Positions 17,894-26,965 of a stretch of 64,000 nucleotides of DNA are shown piece by piece. Origin of the DNA: Maritalea mobilis (GTDB taxonomy: Bacteria > Pseudomonadota > Alphaproteobacteria > Rhizobiales > Devosiaceae); NCBI RefSeq assembly GCF_004363175.1, contig NZ_SNYR01000001.1, forward strand, positions 310,001 through 374,000, read 5' to 3'. The notes below the pieces were generated by a model. The model was not told where the DNA came from. It saw only the letters and a list, made by a program, of their open reading frames with translations, and did not search any database. A program made the translations under genes and the position numbers. Within the stretch, counting starts at the first letter, position 1; each line of letters begins with the position of its first letter.

Positions 17894-19165
17894 TCATTTA
17901 GACAAATTTTTAGGAACTGGATATCCAAGATAATTTGTTTCAAATCTAGAATCAAATTTTTCAAGTTTGAAACACTCTGTGAATTTAAACGCGTCCTGAT
18001 TACTGTCTATCACCAAATCTAGGTCGACAACTGTACATCCGTGCAGATGAATAAAAAACGACTTTGGGTTAGGCATATGATGGTAGTGAATTTGCGATAC
18101 TGTGCACTTATGCATCCGCACATCTTGCCCCTTAAATGCTGACCACCCAAAAAAATTAAACGATAATTCCCCAACCAAACACTCATTAAACTCTATGTTG
18201 CAGCCGTCCGAAAAGCTAATGAAACCACCAAAAAAACTTGAGTTGTTACATGTGAGGTATCTTGGCTTACTTCCACCCATATCCACATGGTCCAGATCTA
18301 CATTTTCAAAAATTATTCGATGGCAGTCCAAATAAAATTTTAACAATCCCAAATCTAAACAGGTTAGGTTTATGGTGGATCCTTGAACCAAAATTGCAGG
18401 TATATTGCCAATTCTATCTTTGTATCTACCAGTAATTTTATCGCGATATATATCCCGAACATTCAAGTAGGATTTTTTATCAATTTTACCAATCTCATAT
18501 TTTTTTATATATCGTAACTTTCCTAGTATTTGAGCAATTGCAAAACGCGTATGTTCATTTGCTTCAATAGATTGGATTATATTTTTTAAATCTGTTGTTT
18601 CATTTTCTATTTCGGTTTGGGTGGGGTTTTGATGTTTAGGCGGTTGAATAGGAAAATTCAGATAAGAAGTGTAATCGAAACTGCTTTTATTTAAATCTGA
18701 TATTTCAGCAAGACGAGATTTAGCGCTTCTCCAGACGCTAATCTGATCATTTGGAGAGTTTTGTAACGCTGAAACTAGAACTTCGATGACAGGATCTAGA
18801 AATTTTTCTTTATCTACAATTGCCAGCCTTTCAAGGACAAGGGCACCGGCCAAGGAAGAGCGTTCATCTTTGAAGAGAAGCTCGACACCGTCTTTGAAAC
18901 GGGCATCAAGTTCACTTCTTTCCTGATGTCCAAGCGTATTTTCAAGCGCTTGCGTGCGTCGATTAAGAAGGACAATTGCATAAAGGCCGACGATAAGTGT
19001 AGCAACTGAAGAAAACGTTTCAATTGTTCCCACTCTCGCGCCAAACGGTGGTACACCTTCTCTTATTCCCGCGTGTAATACGACTAAAAAGGCGATGAAA
19101 ATAGCAATCGCTAACAGGCCATATTTATTCAAGAAATTATAAAAATCAAAGTTGCGTTTCATCAT
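17894..19165 (-). CDS. AT-rich membrane protein, pentapeptide-repeat-protein-like N-terminus
   Basis: A 423-residue protein with two transmembrane segments (about residues 14-32 and 50-68) and a soluble remainder. Residues 80-120 (RSELDARFKDGVELLF and AGALVLERLAIVDKE) resemble the block that follows the membrane segments in many membrane-bound pentapeptide-repeat proteins (family pattern RFTKAIELLG...GGIYALERIA). The C-terminal 180 residues alternate short hydrophobic and polar stretches rich in Cys, Phe, His and Asp and may form a beta-helix, but a clean A(D/N)LxX repeat is not visible. The gene is visibly AT-richer than its neighbours and sits alone after tRNA-Ser, suggesting horizontal acquisition. 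Function unknown. An AAAGGTAA site precedes ATG 19165 or 19162. Confidence 0.75.
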   Translation of the reverse strand: MMKRNFDFYNFLNKYGLLAIAIFIAFLVVLHAGIREGVPPFGARVGTIETFSSVATLIVGLYAIVLLNRRTQALENTLGHQERSELDARFKDGVELLFKDERSSLAGALVLERLAIVDKEKFLDPVIEVLVSALQNSPNDQISVWRSAKSRLAEISDLNKSSFDYTSYLNFPIQPPKHQNPTQTEIENETTDLKNIIQSIEANEHTRFAIAQILGKLRYIKKYEIGKIDKKSYLNVRDIYRDKITGRYKDRIGNIPAILVQGSTINLTCLDLGLLKFYLDCHRIIFENVDLDHVDMGGSKPRYLTCNNSSFFGGFISFSDGCNIEFNECLVGELSFNFFGWSAFKGQDVRMHKCTVSQIHYHHMPNPKSFFIHLHGCTVVDLDLVIDSNQDAFKFTECFKLEKFDSRFETNYLGYPVPKNLSK

Positions 19166-19274
19166 TTACCTTTATTTTGAAAGATAAATATTTCGATGTT
19201 CCGCTAATCAGGTCAATCCCAGTATTAGGAATTAAAAATAGTTTTTTACGCCTTCAATCCCATTTATGAATGGT

Positions 19275-20447
19275 TCACTCCACCTCCAACCCGTCCCCAA
19301 TCGCCCGGAACAAAGCAATCGCTTCAACCTCATGATCGTGGAAATCAGGGTCTGCCCCGGTTTTAACAATCACCAGCTGTTGCTCTGGGTGGATATAGAT
19401 CATCTGGCCCCAAATGCCGATGGCGACGAAGTCTTGGGTGTTGCCGTCGGGTAACCACCATTGATGGTGATAGCCCCAGGTATCGTAAATTTGGCGACGC
19501 TGTAGATAGGGTTCTGGCGCGGTGCGGATTTGATCGATCCATTTAGCGTCAATGATTTGCGCGCTGCCCACACGGCCCAATTGGCTGATCATCAGGCCAA
19601 AGCGGGCAAAGTCGCGTGGGGTGGCGTTGAGGGCCATAAAGCCGAGCTCAGTGCCGTAAATATCAGTGTTCCAAACCGCATCGCTACTCATGCCGAGTGG
19701 TTGCCATAATTTGGTTTCAACAAGATCACTCAAACTGGTGCCATATACTGCCATCAGCACCTGTGCCAAGAGTTGCGTATTAATGCTGGCATATTCAAAT
19801 TGTGTGCCCGGCACATTTTGGCTGCCATAGCTGGCGGTCACCGATTTCAGCGGTTGAAACTGCAGAAACAGGCGCTCAAAAATCTTATAACTGTCCGCAC
19901 TTTCATCTTCATAGATTTCTGAAAAGGCAATGCCGGACGACATATTGAGCACGTGCTCAAGGCTGGCATGCGCAAATCCGCTTTCGGCCATTGCTGGCAG
20001 ATATTTCACCACCGGATCGTCAAAGCTGTCGATTTTGCCCTCCTGACGCGCAATTTGCATCAGCGTGGCGACTACAGACTTAGCAACAGAGAAGGACGTT
20101 GCGCGGCTATTTTGATCATATCCGTGCCGATATTCCTCATGCACGATCATGCCGTCTTTAATCACGAGCAGGGACGTTGTGTTGGTGCGGGTGAGAAACT
20201 CATCGCGGTCGCGTTGAGCGCCTTCGAAGTGATAAGCCGCAGCAACATCCTGCAATGCAACTGCCCATTCTTGCTGATTGCTGCCTGTCTTGATGGTGCG
20301 GCTGGGAAATACATTTTCCATATGTGCGAAATGGTGCAGGCGTTTTTCCGGAGAAAATAGAGTGAGCTTTGGTTCTAAATAAAGCGCCCAAATGCCAAAA
20401 ACAATGGCGGTGATAACCACCAAAGTGCCAACCAACAATCTGCCCAT
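19275..20447 (-). CDS. Membrane-anchored serine hydrolase (beta-lactamase / class C family)
   Basis: A 390-residue protein of the beta-lactamase-like serine hydrolase family, which includes esterases and DD-peptidases. An N-terminal signal anchor (about residues 4-23) is followed by a periplasmic domain. The catalytic SxxK motif is Ser120-Val-Ala-Lys123 in TSFSVAKSVVATL; Tyr219 in EYASINTQ is the likely YxS/N tyrosine, and the C-terminus carries GIWGQMIYIHPEQQLVIVKTG. The open frame begins at 20594 inside the ArsR gene. GAAGGA is well spaced for ATG 20447, with ATG 20453 an alternative. It lies 67 bases after the merR/arsR pair on the same strand and may be controlled by them. Substrate unknown. 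Confidence 0.85.
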   Translation of the reverse strand: MGRLLVGTLVVITAIVFGIWALYLEPKLTLFSPEKRLHHFAHMENVFPSRTIKTGSNQQEWAVALQDVAAAYHFEGAQRDRDEFLTRTNTTSLLVIKDGMIVHEEYRHGYDQNSRATSFSVAKSVVATLMQIARQEGKIDSFDDPVVKYLPAMAESGFAHASLEHVLNMSSGIAFSEIYEDESADSYKIFERLFLQFQPLKSVTASYGSQNVPGTQFEYASINTQLLAQVLMAVYGTSLSDLVETKLWQPLGMSSDAVWNTDIYGTELGFMALNATPRDFARFGLMISQLGRVGSAQIIDAKWIDQIRTAPEPYLQRRQIYDTWGYHHQWWLPDGNTQDFVAIGIWGQMIYIHPEQQLVIVKTGADPDFHDHEVEAIALFRAIGDGLEVE

Positions 20448-20514
20448 TCTCATTTCCTTCGTAATTTCGGGAAAATACGAAATAATAGATATTTGAACGA
20501 ATTGCAACCCTAGC

Positions 20515-20823
20515 TCAGCAACAGCTGAGCCAGGTTTCGATGTGACGAAGAAACTGCGAAATACCTTCTTTATTGACCTTGTAAAACACAACATTGTCCG
20601 CGCGGCGAGAACTGAGAATGCCAGCTTTCTTCATCTGCGTCAGATGTTCAGACACCGTGGAAATGGCCAAACCAGACTTCTCCGCAATTTCACCCACCTT
20701 ATGTTCGCTCTTATCTGTGAAGATTTCGAACAGAATCCGCTGGCGGTTTTTGTTGGCGAGTGCTTGGCAAAATTCCAAGAAGGCGGGGTCAATCCCGCTC
20801 GAATTTTTGAGTTTATCCATCAT
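20515..20823 (-). CDS. ArsR/SmtB-family transcriptional regulator
   Basis: A winged-helix repressor of about 102 residues. The N-terminal part FLEFCQALANKNRQRILFEIF and the recognition region GEIAEKSGLAISTVSEHLTQMKKAGILSSRR, with the wing NVVFYKVNKEG, are typical of the family. No classical ArsR CxC or SmtB alpha-5 metal site is visible in the helix; the only cysteines are Cys in FLEFC and a C-terminal Cys-Cys pair. The gene starts at ATGATG overlapping the stop of the upstream merR-type gene (ATGATGA), so the two are translationally coupled. The frame open to 20898 is the end of the MerR gene and is not used. Confidence 0.88.
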   Translation of the reverse strand: MMDKLKNSSGIDPAFLEFCQALANKNRQRILFEIFTDKSEHKVGEIAEKSGLAISTVSEHLTQMKKAGILSSRRADNVVFYKVNKEGISQFLRHIETWLSCC

Positions 20824-21239
20824 AACTGGCGTCCCGATCTCTGCGTTTGGTGCCGCGATGCGCTGGCCACTTTCATAAGGCGCTGAAATGTTGGGCATTG
20901 AAAATGGTCTTCATGAGGGCACTCTGCTGCGTGACGCAATCCGTCGCGCATGGCCTTCAGCTTTTCAATTTTCCGATCCAGTTGGTCCGCCTTATTGTGT
21001 AGCTTTTCGCGATCTATCCGTACATTTTCTCCTGCACCAAACATGCCCCTAATCTCATCCAGCGAAAATCCGGCATTCTGTCCCAGCGCGATAAGCGACA
21101 GCCGCATTTCTGCGTCTGCATCAAATAAGCGCTTCAAACCTTTTCGCCCGACAGACTGGATGAGTCCCATCTCGTCATAATAGCGCAATTTAGAGGCGGA
21201 AAGGCCAGTTTTTTTTGATAATTGGGCAATATCAATCAT
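20820..21239 (-). CDS. MerR-family transcriptional regulator
   Basis: A 139-residue regulator. The N-terminal helix-turn-helix (IAQLSKKTGLSASKLRYYDEMGLI) is followed by the MerR wing and a dimerisation helix (about residues 85-105). The C-terminal region has two cysteines in a CPHEDHFQCP segment near residue 110, a plausible sensor site for metal or redox, and a tail rich in Ser, Arg and Gln. A near-palindrome resembling MerR-family operators lies 6 bases upstream of the start. It overlaps the following ArsR-family gene by 4 bases. The effector is not known. Confidence 0.9.
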   Translation of the reverse strand: MIDIAQLSKKTGLSASKLRYYDEMGLIQSVGRKGLKRLFDADAEMRLSLIALGQNAGFSLDEIRGMFGAGENVRIDREKLHNKADQLDRKIEKLKAMRDGLRHAAECPHEDHFQCPTFQRLMKVASASRHQTQRSGRQL

Positions 21240-21244
21240 TTAAC

Positions 21245-21264
21245 ACCTAAAGCTCACTTGAAGT
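21245..21264. promoter_or_regulatory. Candidate MerR-family operator
   Basis: The 20 bases ACCTAAAGCTCACTTGAAGT form an imperfect dyad that closely resembles the ACCTCAAGTT-AGCTTGAGGT type bound by several MerR/SoxR-like regulators. On the plus strand it is flanked by TTTAAC and TAGATT with 20 bases between them, the long spacing usual for MerR-controlled promoters. On the minus strand the spacing is the same but the hexamers are poorer, and a transcript would begin inside merR. Autoregulation is likely; the direction of firing is unclear. Confidence 0.5.
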
Positions 21265-21296
21265 TAGATTGATATGATTTGCCCCATTTGGCAAGC

Positions 21297-21923
21297 CTAA
21301 GCCTGTTTGGGCAATCGGTTTTCAATGAAGATAAACAGCGCATAGAGCAGGGCGACGCAGAGAAACAAGCCAACAATATTTCGCGCCAAAAGGGCCGCGC
21401 CCAACACATCATAATTCAAAAACGGGTAGGGATATTCCCCCACCATCAGCCCACGCGCCAAGGCCCACACCAAATATAGGACGGGCGGCAAAAGCATAAT
21501 TGGAATGTCGCTGAACTTTGCGGTTTCACCCCGTGGGGCGGTCAGCCACCATGCGAGATAAAGCAGCGGAGTAACATAATGCAGGCCAATATCGGCAACG
21601 GCGAACAGGCCTTGAGGTTGCCAAAGCGGCGCTAAAACAAAATGATAAACCAACATCACCACAAAAATCAGCACAGCAAACATGGCGCGCACATGGGCCT
21701 GACGGAACCAGCCTAAGCCTTCAACTGTAGTCTGAGTCGATAGGTGCACCAACACGACACCAATATTGGTGAGGATGGTGAAAAAGGTCAGCAAAAACCA
21801 CAAAGCACCGAAAAGATTATCGCCATTGGCCAAGCGAAGCGGTATGGAGAGATAAAACTGCAAAACGATAAAAGCACAGCCAAGCGCCAGCCCAGCCCAA
21901 GACACAAATTTTGAAATATCCAT
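21297..21923 (-). CDS. Pr6Pr-family integral membrane protein
   Basis: A 208-residue protein with about six transmembrane segments (roughly residues 7-27, 37-60, 80-100, 105-127, 140-158 and 178-200) and the conserved features WFLLTFFTILTN, LTAPRG and YPYPFLNYDVLGAALLARN, which match the Pr6Pr (FAR-17a/AIG1-like) membrane protein family. No enzymatic function is assigned to the bacterial members as far as I know. It follows the photolyase gene by 50 bases on the same strand and may be co-transcribed. Confidence 0.8.
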   Translation of the reverse strand: MDISKFVSWAGLALGCAFIVLQFYLSIPLRLANGDNLFGALWFLLTFFTILTNIGVVLVHLSTQTTVEGLGWFRQAHVRAMFAVLIFVVMLVYHFVLAPLWQPQGLFAVADIGLHYVTPLLYLAWWLTAPRGETAKFSDIPIMLLPPVLYLVWALARGLMVGEYPYPFLNYDVLGAALLARNIVGLFLCVALLYALFIFIENRLPKQA

Positions 21924-21973
21924 AACCCGACCAATAAATCTAAAACTGTTGAGATTATTGTCGGTTTTGGCTT

Positions 21974-23500
21974 CTATTCGTCAAGGCTTTCCAAAAATCG
22001 ATGCGTATCTGCGCGGATCGCGTCGATCTTTTCATCCTTCATGCGATTGAGGGTGCCATAAGCATTATTCAACCGCGGATTGCCTTTCAGCTTATCTTTG
22101 TTGCGCAAGAAGAAATCCCAATAGAGATAGTTGAACGGACAGGCCTTTGGCCCGTTCTTTTGTGTCACCTTATAGGTGCAGTTCTCGCAATAATTCGACA
22201 TGCGGTTGATATAGGCGCCGCTGGCCGCATAAGGCTTGCTGGCCAACTCGCCGCCATCGGCAAACAAAATCATGCCCGTTACATTGGGCATCTCAACCCA
22301 TTCGAAGGCATCCGCATAAACGATCAAATACCATTCATTGACCTGTTTCGGATCCAGCCCCGCCAACAAGGCAAAATTGCCAAGCACCATCAAACGCTGA
22401 ATATGGTGGGCATATGCGTTTTCTTTGGTTTCCAAAATGCACTGGCGCAGGCAGTTCATCTGCGTTTCGCCCGTCCAGAAAAACCAGGGCAAATCGCGCT
22501 GAGCATCCAACGCATTCTCTTCCGCATAATCCGGCATCTTTAGCCAATAAATGCCGCGCACATATTCGCGCCAGCCCAATATCTGCCGGATAAAACCTTC
22601 CACCGCATTCAGCGGCGCTTGCCCGTCATAAAAGGCAAATTCGGCGCGTTTCACCACTTCACGCGGGTTGAGCAACCCGCAATTGAGATAGAAGCTGATA
22701 TGGCTATGAAACATCCAAGGTTCCCCCTGAATCATCGCATCCTGATAATCACCAAACTGGCCGAACCGTTCGTCAAAGAACTTATCCAAGGCATAAAGCG
22801 CCTGATCACGCGTCACCGCGAAGTAGAAGGGCTCTAGATCACCAAAATGATCACCGAACCGTTCAGCAACCAGCGCGATACAGTCCTGCGTAATCTCATC
22901 GGTTTGCCCGCGATAGGGGGCAGGCACATTCATGCCATCACGCGGCGGCTTACGGTTCTCTTGGTCATAGTTCCACTTTCCACCTTCAGGCTTATCACCA
23001 TCCATCAATATCCGATGGTCCTGCCGCAACTGCCGATAGAAATATTCCATCCGCAAGCTTTTGCGTCCGCTGGCCCATTCTCCGAACCAATCTGGCGACA
23101 CAAAAAACCGACCATCCTCGCGAATATCGAAATCGACATTGAAGCGTTCTGACCATGATTTGATCTCTTCCAAAACCCGATATTCGCCGGGAAATGTGAC
23201 AACTAGTTTTTCGGGTGAGAATTGATCTAGAGCGCGTTTAACTTCGCCAGAAAAGGAGCCCGCATTTTCTGCATCATCTAATTTTGTGTAGCTGATGGGC
23301 ATACCGTCAGCCTCCAATTCATTGGCAAAGTGGCGCATGGCCGAAAATAGGAAAGCAATTTTCTTTTTGTGGTGTTTTACATAGGTGGCCTCATCCCACA
23401 CCTCACACATCAAAATGTGATCTTGCTTCGGGTCGAATCCCTCTAAACTGCTGATATCGCGAGAAAGTTGATCGCCCAGAATCAAAATGAGGTTGCGCAT
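21974..23500 (-). CDS. Iron-sulfur cryptochrome/photolyase (PhrB/FeS-BCP type)
   Basis: A 508-residue photolyase-family protein of the iron-sulfur bacterial class, whose Agrobacterium member PhrB repairs (6-4) photoproducts. The N-terminal antenna domain begins MRNLILILGDQLS. The C-terminal FAD domain contains LGWREYVRG, NAYAHHIQRLMVLGN and EWVEMPN. Candidate 4Fe-4S cysteines are present in QCILETKENAY, in YCENCTYKV and in KACPFNYLYWDF, in the order seen in PhrB. The frame extends to 23626, but ATG 23500 has a GCAAGGACTT ribosome binding site and gives the family length. It is divergent from fhs. Confidence 0.93.
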   Translation of the reverse strand: MRNLILILGDQLSRDISSLEGFDPKQDHILMCEVWDEATYVKHHKKKIAFLFSAMRHFANELEADGMPISYTKLDDAENAGSFSGEVKRALDQFSPEKLVVTFPGEYRVLEEIKSWSERFNVDFDIREDGRFFVSPDWFGEWASGRKSLRMEYFYRQLRQDHRILMDGDKPEGGKWNYDQENRKPPRDGMNVPAPYRGQTDEITQDCIALVAERFGDHFGDLEPFYFAVTRDQALYALDKFFDERFGQFGDYQDAMIQGEPWMFHSHISFYLNCGLLNPREVVKRAEFAFYDGQAPLNAVEGFIRQILGWREYVRGIYWLKMPDYAEENALDAQRDLPWFFWTGETQMNCLRQCILETKENAYAHHIQRLMVLGNFALLAGLDPKQVNEWYLIVYADAFEWVEMPNVTGMILFADGGELASKPYAASGAYINRMSNYCENCTYKVTQKNGPKACPFNYLYWDFFLRNKDKLKGNPRLNNAYGTLNRMKDEKIDAIRADTHRFLESLDE

Positions 23501-23675
23501 ACAAAGTCCTTGCGGCGGGATTGGCGGAATGAAGATTGTCATATGCTCTACGCAGTGGCGACATATACAGATCAGCCAAGGATTATCCGCAGGATAGGCC
23601 GCCGCGCAGATTGGTGGGCTAGACAATTACAAAATGAACGCGTTTAATCGCGGCAAAAAATCTGTGGGGACAGAA

Positions 23676-25352
23676 ATGACTTTTAAATCTGATATTGAAA
23701 TCGCGCGTGAAGCGCGCAAGCAGCCAATTGCGCAAATTGGCGAAAAACTTGGCATTCCATCTGAACATCTTTTGCCGTTCGGCCACGACAAAGCCAAGAT
23801 TTCTCAAGACTTTATCAAAGCACAAGCGAACCGGGAAAACGGCAAGCTGATTTTGGTGACAGCAATCAACCCAACACCTGCGGGCGAGGGTAAAACCACC
23901 ACAACAGTTGGTTTGGGCGATGGCCTGAACGCAATCGGCAAAAATGCCGCCATTTGTATTCGCGAACCTTCGCTCGGCCCATGCTTTGGCATGAAGGGCG
24001 GCGCAGCTGGGGGCGGATACGCCCAAGTGGTGCCGATGGAAGACATCAATTTGCACTTCACTGGCGATTTCCACGCCATCACCTCAGCGCACAATCTCTT
24101 GTCGGCCATGATCGACAATCACGTCTATTGGGGCAACGCGGAAGATATCGATATCCGCCGCATCACATGGCGGCGCGTGCTGGACATGAATGATCGCGCC
24201 TTGCGCTCTATCGTGACCTCTTTGGGCGGCGCCACAAACGGGTTCCCACGCGAAGCCGGGTTCGACATCACGGTGGCTTCCGAAATCATGGCAATCCTTT
24301 GCTTGGCTGAAGATCTTGAAGATCTGCAACGCCGTTTGGGCAACATCATCGTCGCCTATCGCCGCGACAAAACACCTGTTTATTGCCGTGACATCAAAGC
24401 AGACGGCGCGATGACCGTGTTGTTGCAGCAAGCAATGCAGCCCAATCTGGTGCAAACGCTGGAAAACAACCCAGCCTTTATCCATGGCGGCCCATTTGCC
24501 AACATCGCCCATGGCTGTAACTCCGTGATCGCCACCAAAACTGCGCTTAAACTGGCCGACTATGTGGTCACAGAAGCAGGCTTTGGCGCTGACTTGGGCG
24601 CAGAGAAGTTCTTCGACATTAAATGTCGCAAGGCAGGCCTGTCGCCAAATGCAGTGGTGGTTGTGGCCACCATCCGCGCGTTGAAAATGAATGGCGGCGT
24701 AGCGAAAGAAGATTTGGGCGCCGAGAATGTCGATGCTTTGAAAAAAGGTTGCGCCAACCTTGCGCGGCACTTGGAAAACATCAAAAAATTCGGTGTGCCG
24801 GCTGTTGTGGCGATCAACCATTTCGTGACCGACAGCGATGCTGAAGTTGACGCCCTGAAAACCTTTGTTGAAGGCGAGGGCGCGAAAGCCATCCTCTGCC
24901 AGCATTGGGAACATGGATCAGAAGGCACCAAAGCCTTGGCCGAACATGTTGTTGATATGATCGACAATTTCAACGGCAAGTTTTCGCCACTTTATGAAGA
25001 CAATCTGGGCTTGGCGGATAAGATTGAAAAGATTGCCAAAGAAATTTACCGCGCTGACGAAGTGGTGATGGACAAAAAGGTGCTTACCCAATTGAAAAAT
25101 TGGGAAAAAGCCGGATATGGCGACTTGCCTATTTGTATGGCAAAGACCCAATATTCCTTCACCACCGATCCAAACATGCGCGGCGCGCCCACAGGCCATT
25201 CTATCCCCGTGCGGGAAGTGCGGCTTTCAGCAGGTGCGGGCTTCGTTGTGGCGATCTGCGGTGAAATCATGACCATGCCGGGCTTGCCAAAAGTGCCTTC
25301 AGCAGAGGCCATCAAGCTTGATGATGCGGGTCAGATCGAAGGGTTGTTCTAA
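23676..25352 (+). CDS. fhs: Formate-tetrahydrofolate ligase
   Basis: A 558-residue enzyme that makes 10-formyl-tetrahydrofolate from formate, ATP and tetrahydrofolate. The ATP-binding loop [14 protein letters not shown] (about residue 67), the [22 protein letters not shown] block and the C-terminal [11 protein letters not shown] are all intact. The open frame starts at 23634, but ATG 23676 follows a GTGGGGA ribosome binding site and gives the standard length. It is the first gene of an fhs-pxpB-pxpC-pxpA-folD operon and would supply formyl groups that FolD converts to methylene-tetrahydrofolate. Confidence 0.97.
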   Translation: MTFKSDIEIAREARKQPIAQIGEKLGIPSEHLLPFGHDKAKISQDFIKAQANRENGKLILVTAINPTPAGEGKTTTTVGLGDGLNAIGKNAAICIREPSLGPCFGMKGGAAGGGYAQVVPMEDINLHFTGDFHAITSAHNLLSAMIDNHVYWGNAEDIDIRRITWRRVLDMNDRALRSIVTSLGGATNGFPREAGFDITVASEIMAILCLAEDLEDLQRRLGNIIVAYRRDKTPVYCRDIKADGAMTVLLQQAMQPNLVQTLENNPAFIHGGPFANIAHGCNSVIATKTALKLADYVVTEAGFGADLGAEKFFDIKCRKAGLSPNAVVVVATIRALKMNGGVAKEDLGAENVDALKKGCANLARHLENIKKFGVPAVVAINHFVTDSDAEVDALKTFVEGEGAKAILCQHWEHGSEGTKALAEHVVDMIDNFNGKFSPLYEDNLGLADKIEKIAKEIYRADEVVMDKKVLTQLKNWEKAGYGDLPICMAKTQYSFTTDPNMRGAPTGHSIPVREVRLSAGAGFVVAICGEIMTMPGLPKVPSAEAIKLDDAGQIEGLF

Positions 25353-25359
25353 AACACTT

Positions 25360-26064
25360 ATGGTTGAACTGGCATCGCAAAACCGAAAACGCGGGCACGT
25401 TAAGCTGCAACCGCTTGGCGACCGCGCCATTTTGGTGGTGTTCGGCACCGAATTGCAGCTTAACGCCAATCGGCAAGCGATTCAGTTCACCAAAATTGTT
25501 GAAGAGAAATTGACCCCGCTGATTATTGGGGCCAATTCCAACTTGCTCTCATGCCTTGTGCGATATGATCCAAAACGCGTGGCCTATGCGACATTGCGGC
25601 AAGAGTTGCAAATGCTCTTGGCCAGCTTTGATTTGGAAAAGCTGCGCGCACACGAAGGCAACAAAATCCATGAAATCGAAATCACCTATGGCGGCGATGC
25701 CGGCCCTGATTTCGAAAATGTGCACAGTAACTTAAAGCTGTCCGCAGCCGAATTTATCGAGCAACACACCGCACTCCCGCTTGATGTCTTGGCTTTAGGG
25801 TTTTCCCCGGGGTTCTTCTATCTTGGATTGCATGAAAATTGGCGCGACTTTCCGCGCCGCACAGAATTGCGGGAAAATGTGCCCCCCGGATCAGTTCTGT
25901 TTGCCGCCGGGCAAACAGCCATCACCAGCGTGCCCATCCGCACCGGTTGGAGCGTAATCGGCCATTGTGATCTCAACAATTTCGACGTGCACATTGATCC
26001 CCCGGTGAAACTACGGCCAGGTGATTTTGTGGAGTTAAGCGCAAAGGGGCAGGGCAATGAATAA
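25360..26064 (+). CDS. pxpB: 5-oxoprolinase subunit B (KipI family)
   Basis: A 234-residue subunit of the ATP-dependent prokaryotic 5-oxoprolinase, which opens 5-oxoproline (pyroglutamate) to glutamate. Family features: LQPLGDRAILVVFG near the N-terminus, LPLDVLALGFSPGFFYLGL, and a C-terminal domain with VPPGSVLFAAGQTAITSVPIRTGWSVIG. It starts 7 bases after fhs; no strong ribosome binding site is visible, so translation may depend on the upstream gene. It overlaps pxpC by 8 bases. Confidence 0.93.
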   Translation: MVELASQNRKRGHVKLQPLGDRAILVVFGTELQLNANRQAIQFTKIVEEKLTPLIIGANSNLLSCLVRYDPKRVAYATLRQELQMLLASFDLEKLRAHEGNKIHEIEITYGGDAGPDFENVHSNLKLSAAEFIEQHTALPLDVLALGFSPGFFYLGLHENWRDFPRRTELRENVPPGSVLFAAGQTAITSVPIRTGWSVIGHCDLNNFDVHIDPPVKLRPGDFVELSAKGQGNE

Positions 26065-26965
26065 AATTGTGCTCCAACGCGTCTCTCCGCATTCCACAGT
26101 GCAAGATGAAGGTCGCATCGTCGGCCTTAAATATGGCGTTTCGGCTAGCGGACCGATGGACCGACAATCATTCGCCCACACGCTCGCGCTTCTCGGCCAA
26201 GGTGCCAGCAGCGCACTTGAATTCACCATGCTGGGGCTGAAATTCACCTATCATGGCCAATCCATGCCGATGGCAGCCGCAGGCGGTGCATTTAGTTGCA
26301 CCATCAATGGCCAACCGCAAAGCTGGCCTTTGTCTACCCAACTAAATGATGGCGATGTGGTTGATGTCACGACTGGGCATAGCGGCATGTATGGATATGT
26401 GCGGTTCAACGACGAGTTGAATGTGCCCACGCTTCTTGGCAGTAAAGCCACCAATTTGGCGGCGCACATTGGCGGGTTGGATGGCCGCGCCCTCAAAACA
26501 GGCGATCAGATTGAGTTGGTGACTAGCGATTCTATTGAGCAAACTGCTCAGAGCATCTCGCCAATTGAAACTGAAGACGAAGCAGTCAATGAAGTGACCC
26601 TCCGCATCTTACCCGGTTTGCATGCGGATTTGCTGGGCAGAGAGGCATGGCAAAGCCTATTTGAGGCGCCATTTTCCATTTCATCCTCCACGGATCGCAT
26701 GGGCCTTCGCCTAAACGATCCAGAACACCGCTTCGCCAAAATCGACAAGCTGCGTCTAGTGTCAGATGCGGTGGTGCCCGGTGATATTCAAATCTTAGGC
26801 GAGGGCACGCCTGTGATCTTGATGCGCGACCATCAGCCCACTGGCGGTTATCCACGAATTGCAACTTTAATTGATAAAGACCTTGACCGCGCGGCCCAAT
26901 TGCGGCCAAACACCCGCATCAGATTTCAATCCATCACTCTAGAGAAAGCGCATCAACTATTATGA
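26057..26965 (+). CDS. pxpC: 5-oxoprolinase subunit C (biotin-dependent carboxyltransferase-like, KipA family)
   Basis: A 302-residue protein of the KipA/PxpC family. It opens with the conserved STVQDEGRIVGLKYGVSASGPMD and contains GGLDGRALKTGD, FSISSSTDRMGLRLN and DHQPTGGYPRIATL, all typical. It works with PxpA and PxpB as 5-oxoprolinase. Start and stop overlap both neighbours (8 bases with pxpB, 4 with pxpA), which favours equal synthesis of the three subunits. Confidence 0.93.
   Translation: MNKIVLQRVSPHSTVQDEGRIVGLKYGVSASGPMDRQSFAHTLALLGQGASSALEFTMLGLKFTYHGQSMPMAAAGGAFSCTINGQPQSWPLSTQLNDGDVVDVTTGHSGMYGYVRFNDELNVPTLLGSKATNLAAHIGGLDGRALKTGDQIELVTSDSIEQTAQSISPIETEDEAVNEVTLRILPGLHADLLGREAWQSLFEAPFSISSSTDRMGLRLNDPEHRFAKIDKLRLVSDAVVPGDIQILGEGTPVILMRDHQPTGGYPRIATLIDKDLDRAAQLRPNTRIRFQSITLEKAHQLL

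Noticed and set aside
24084-24914. A 276-codon minus-strand open frame inside fhs
   Set aside because: Antisense to the conserved fhs coding sequence; rich in His, Phe and Cys and without recognisable motifs.
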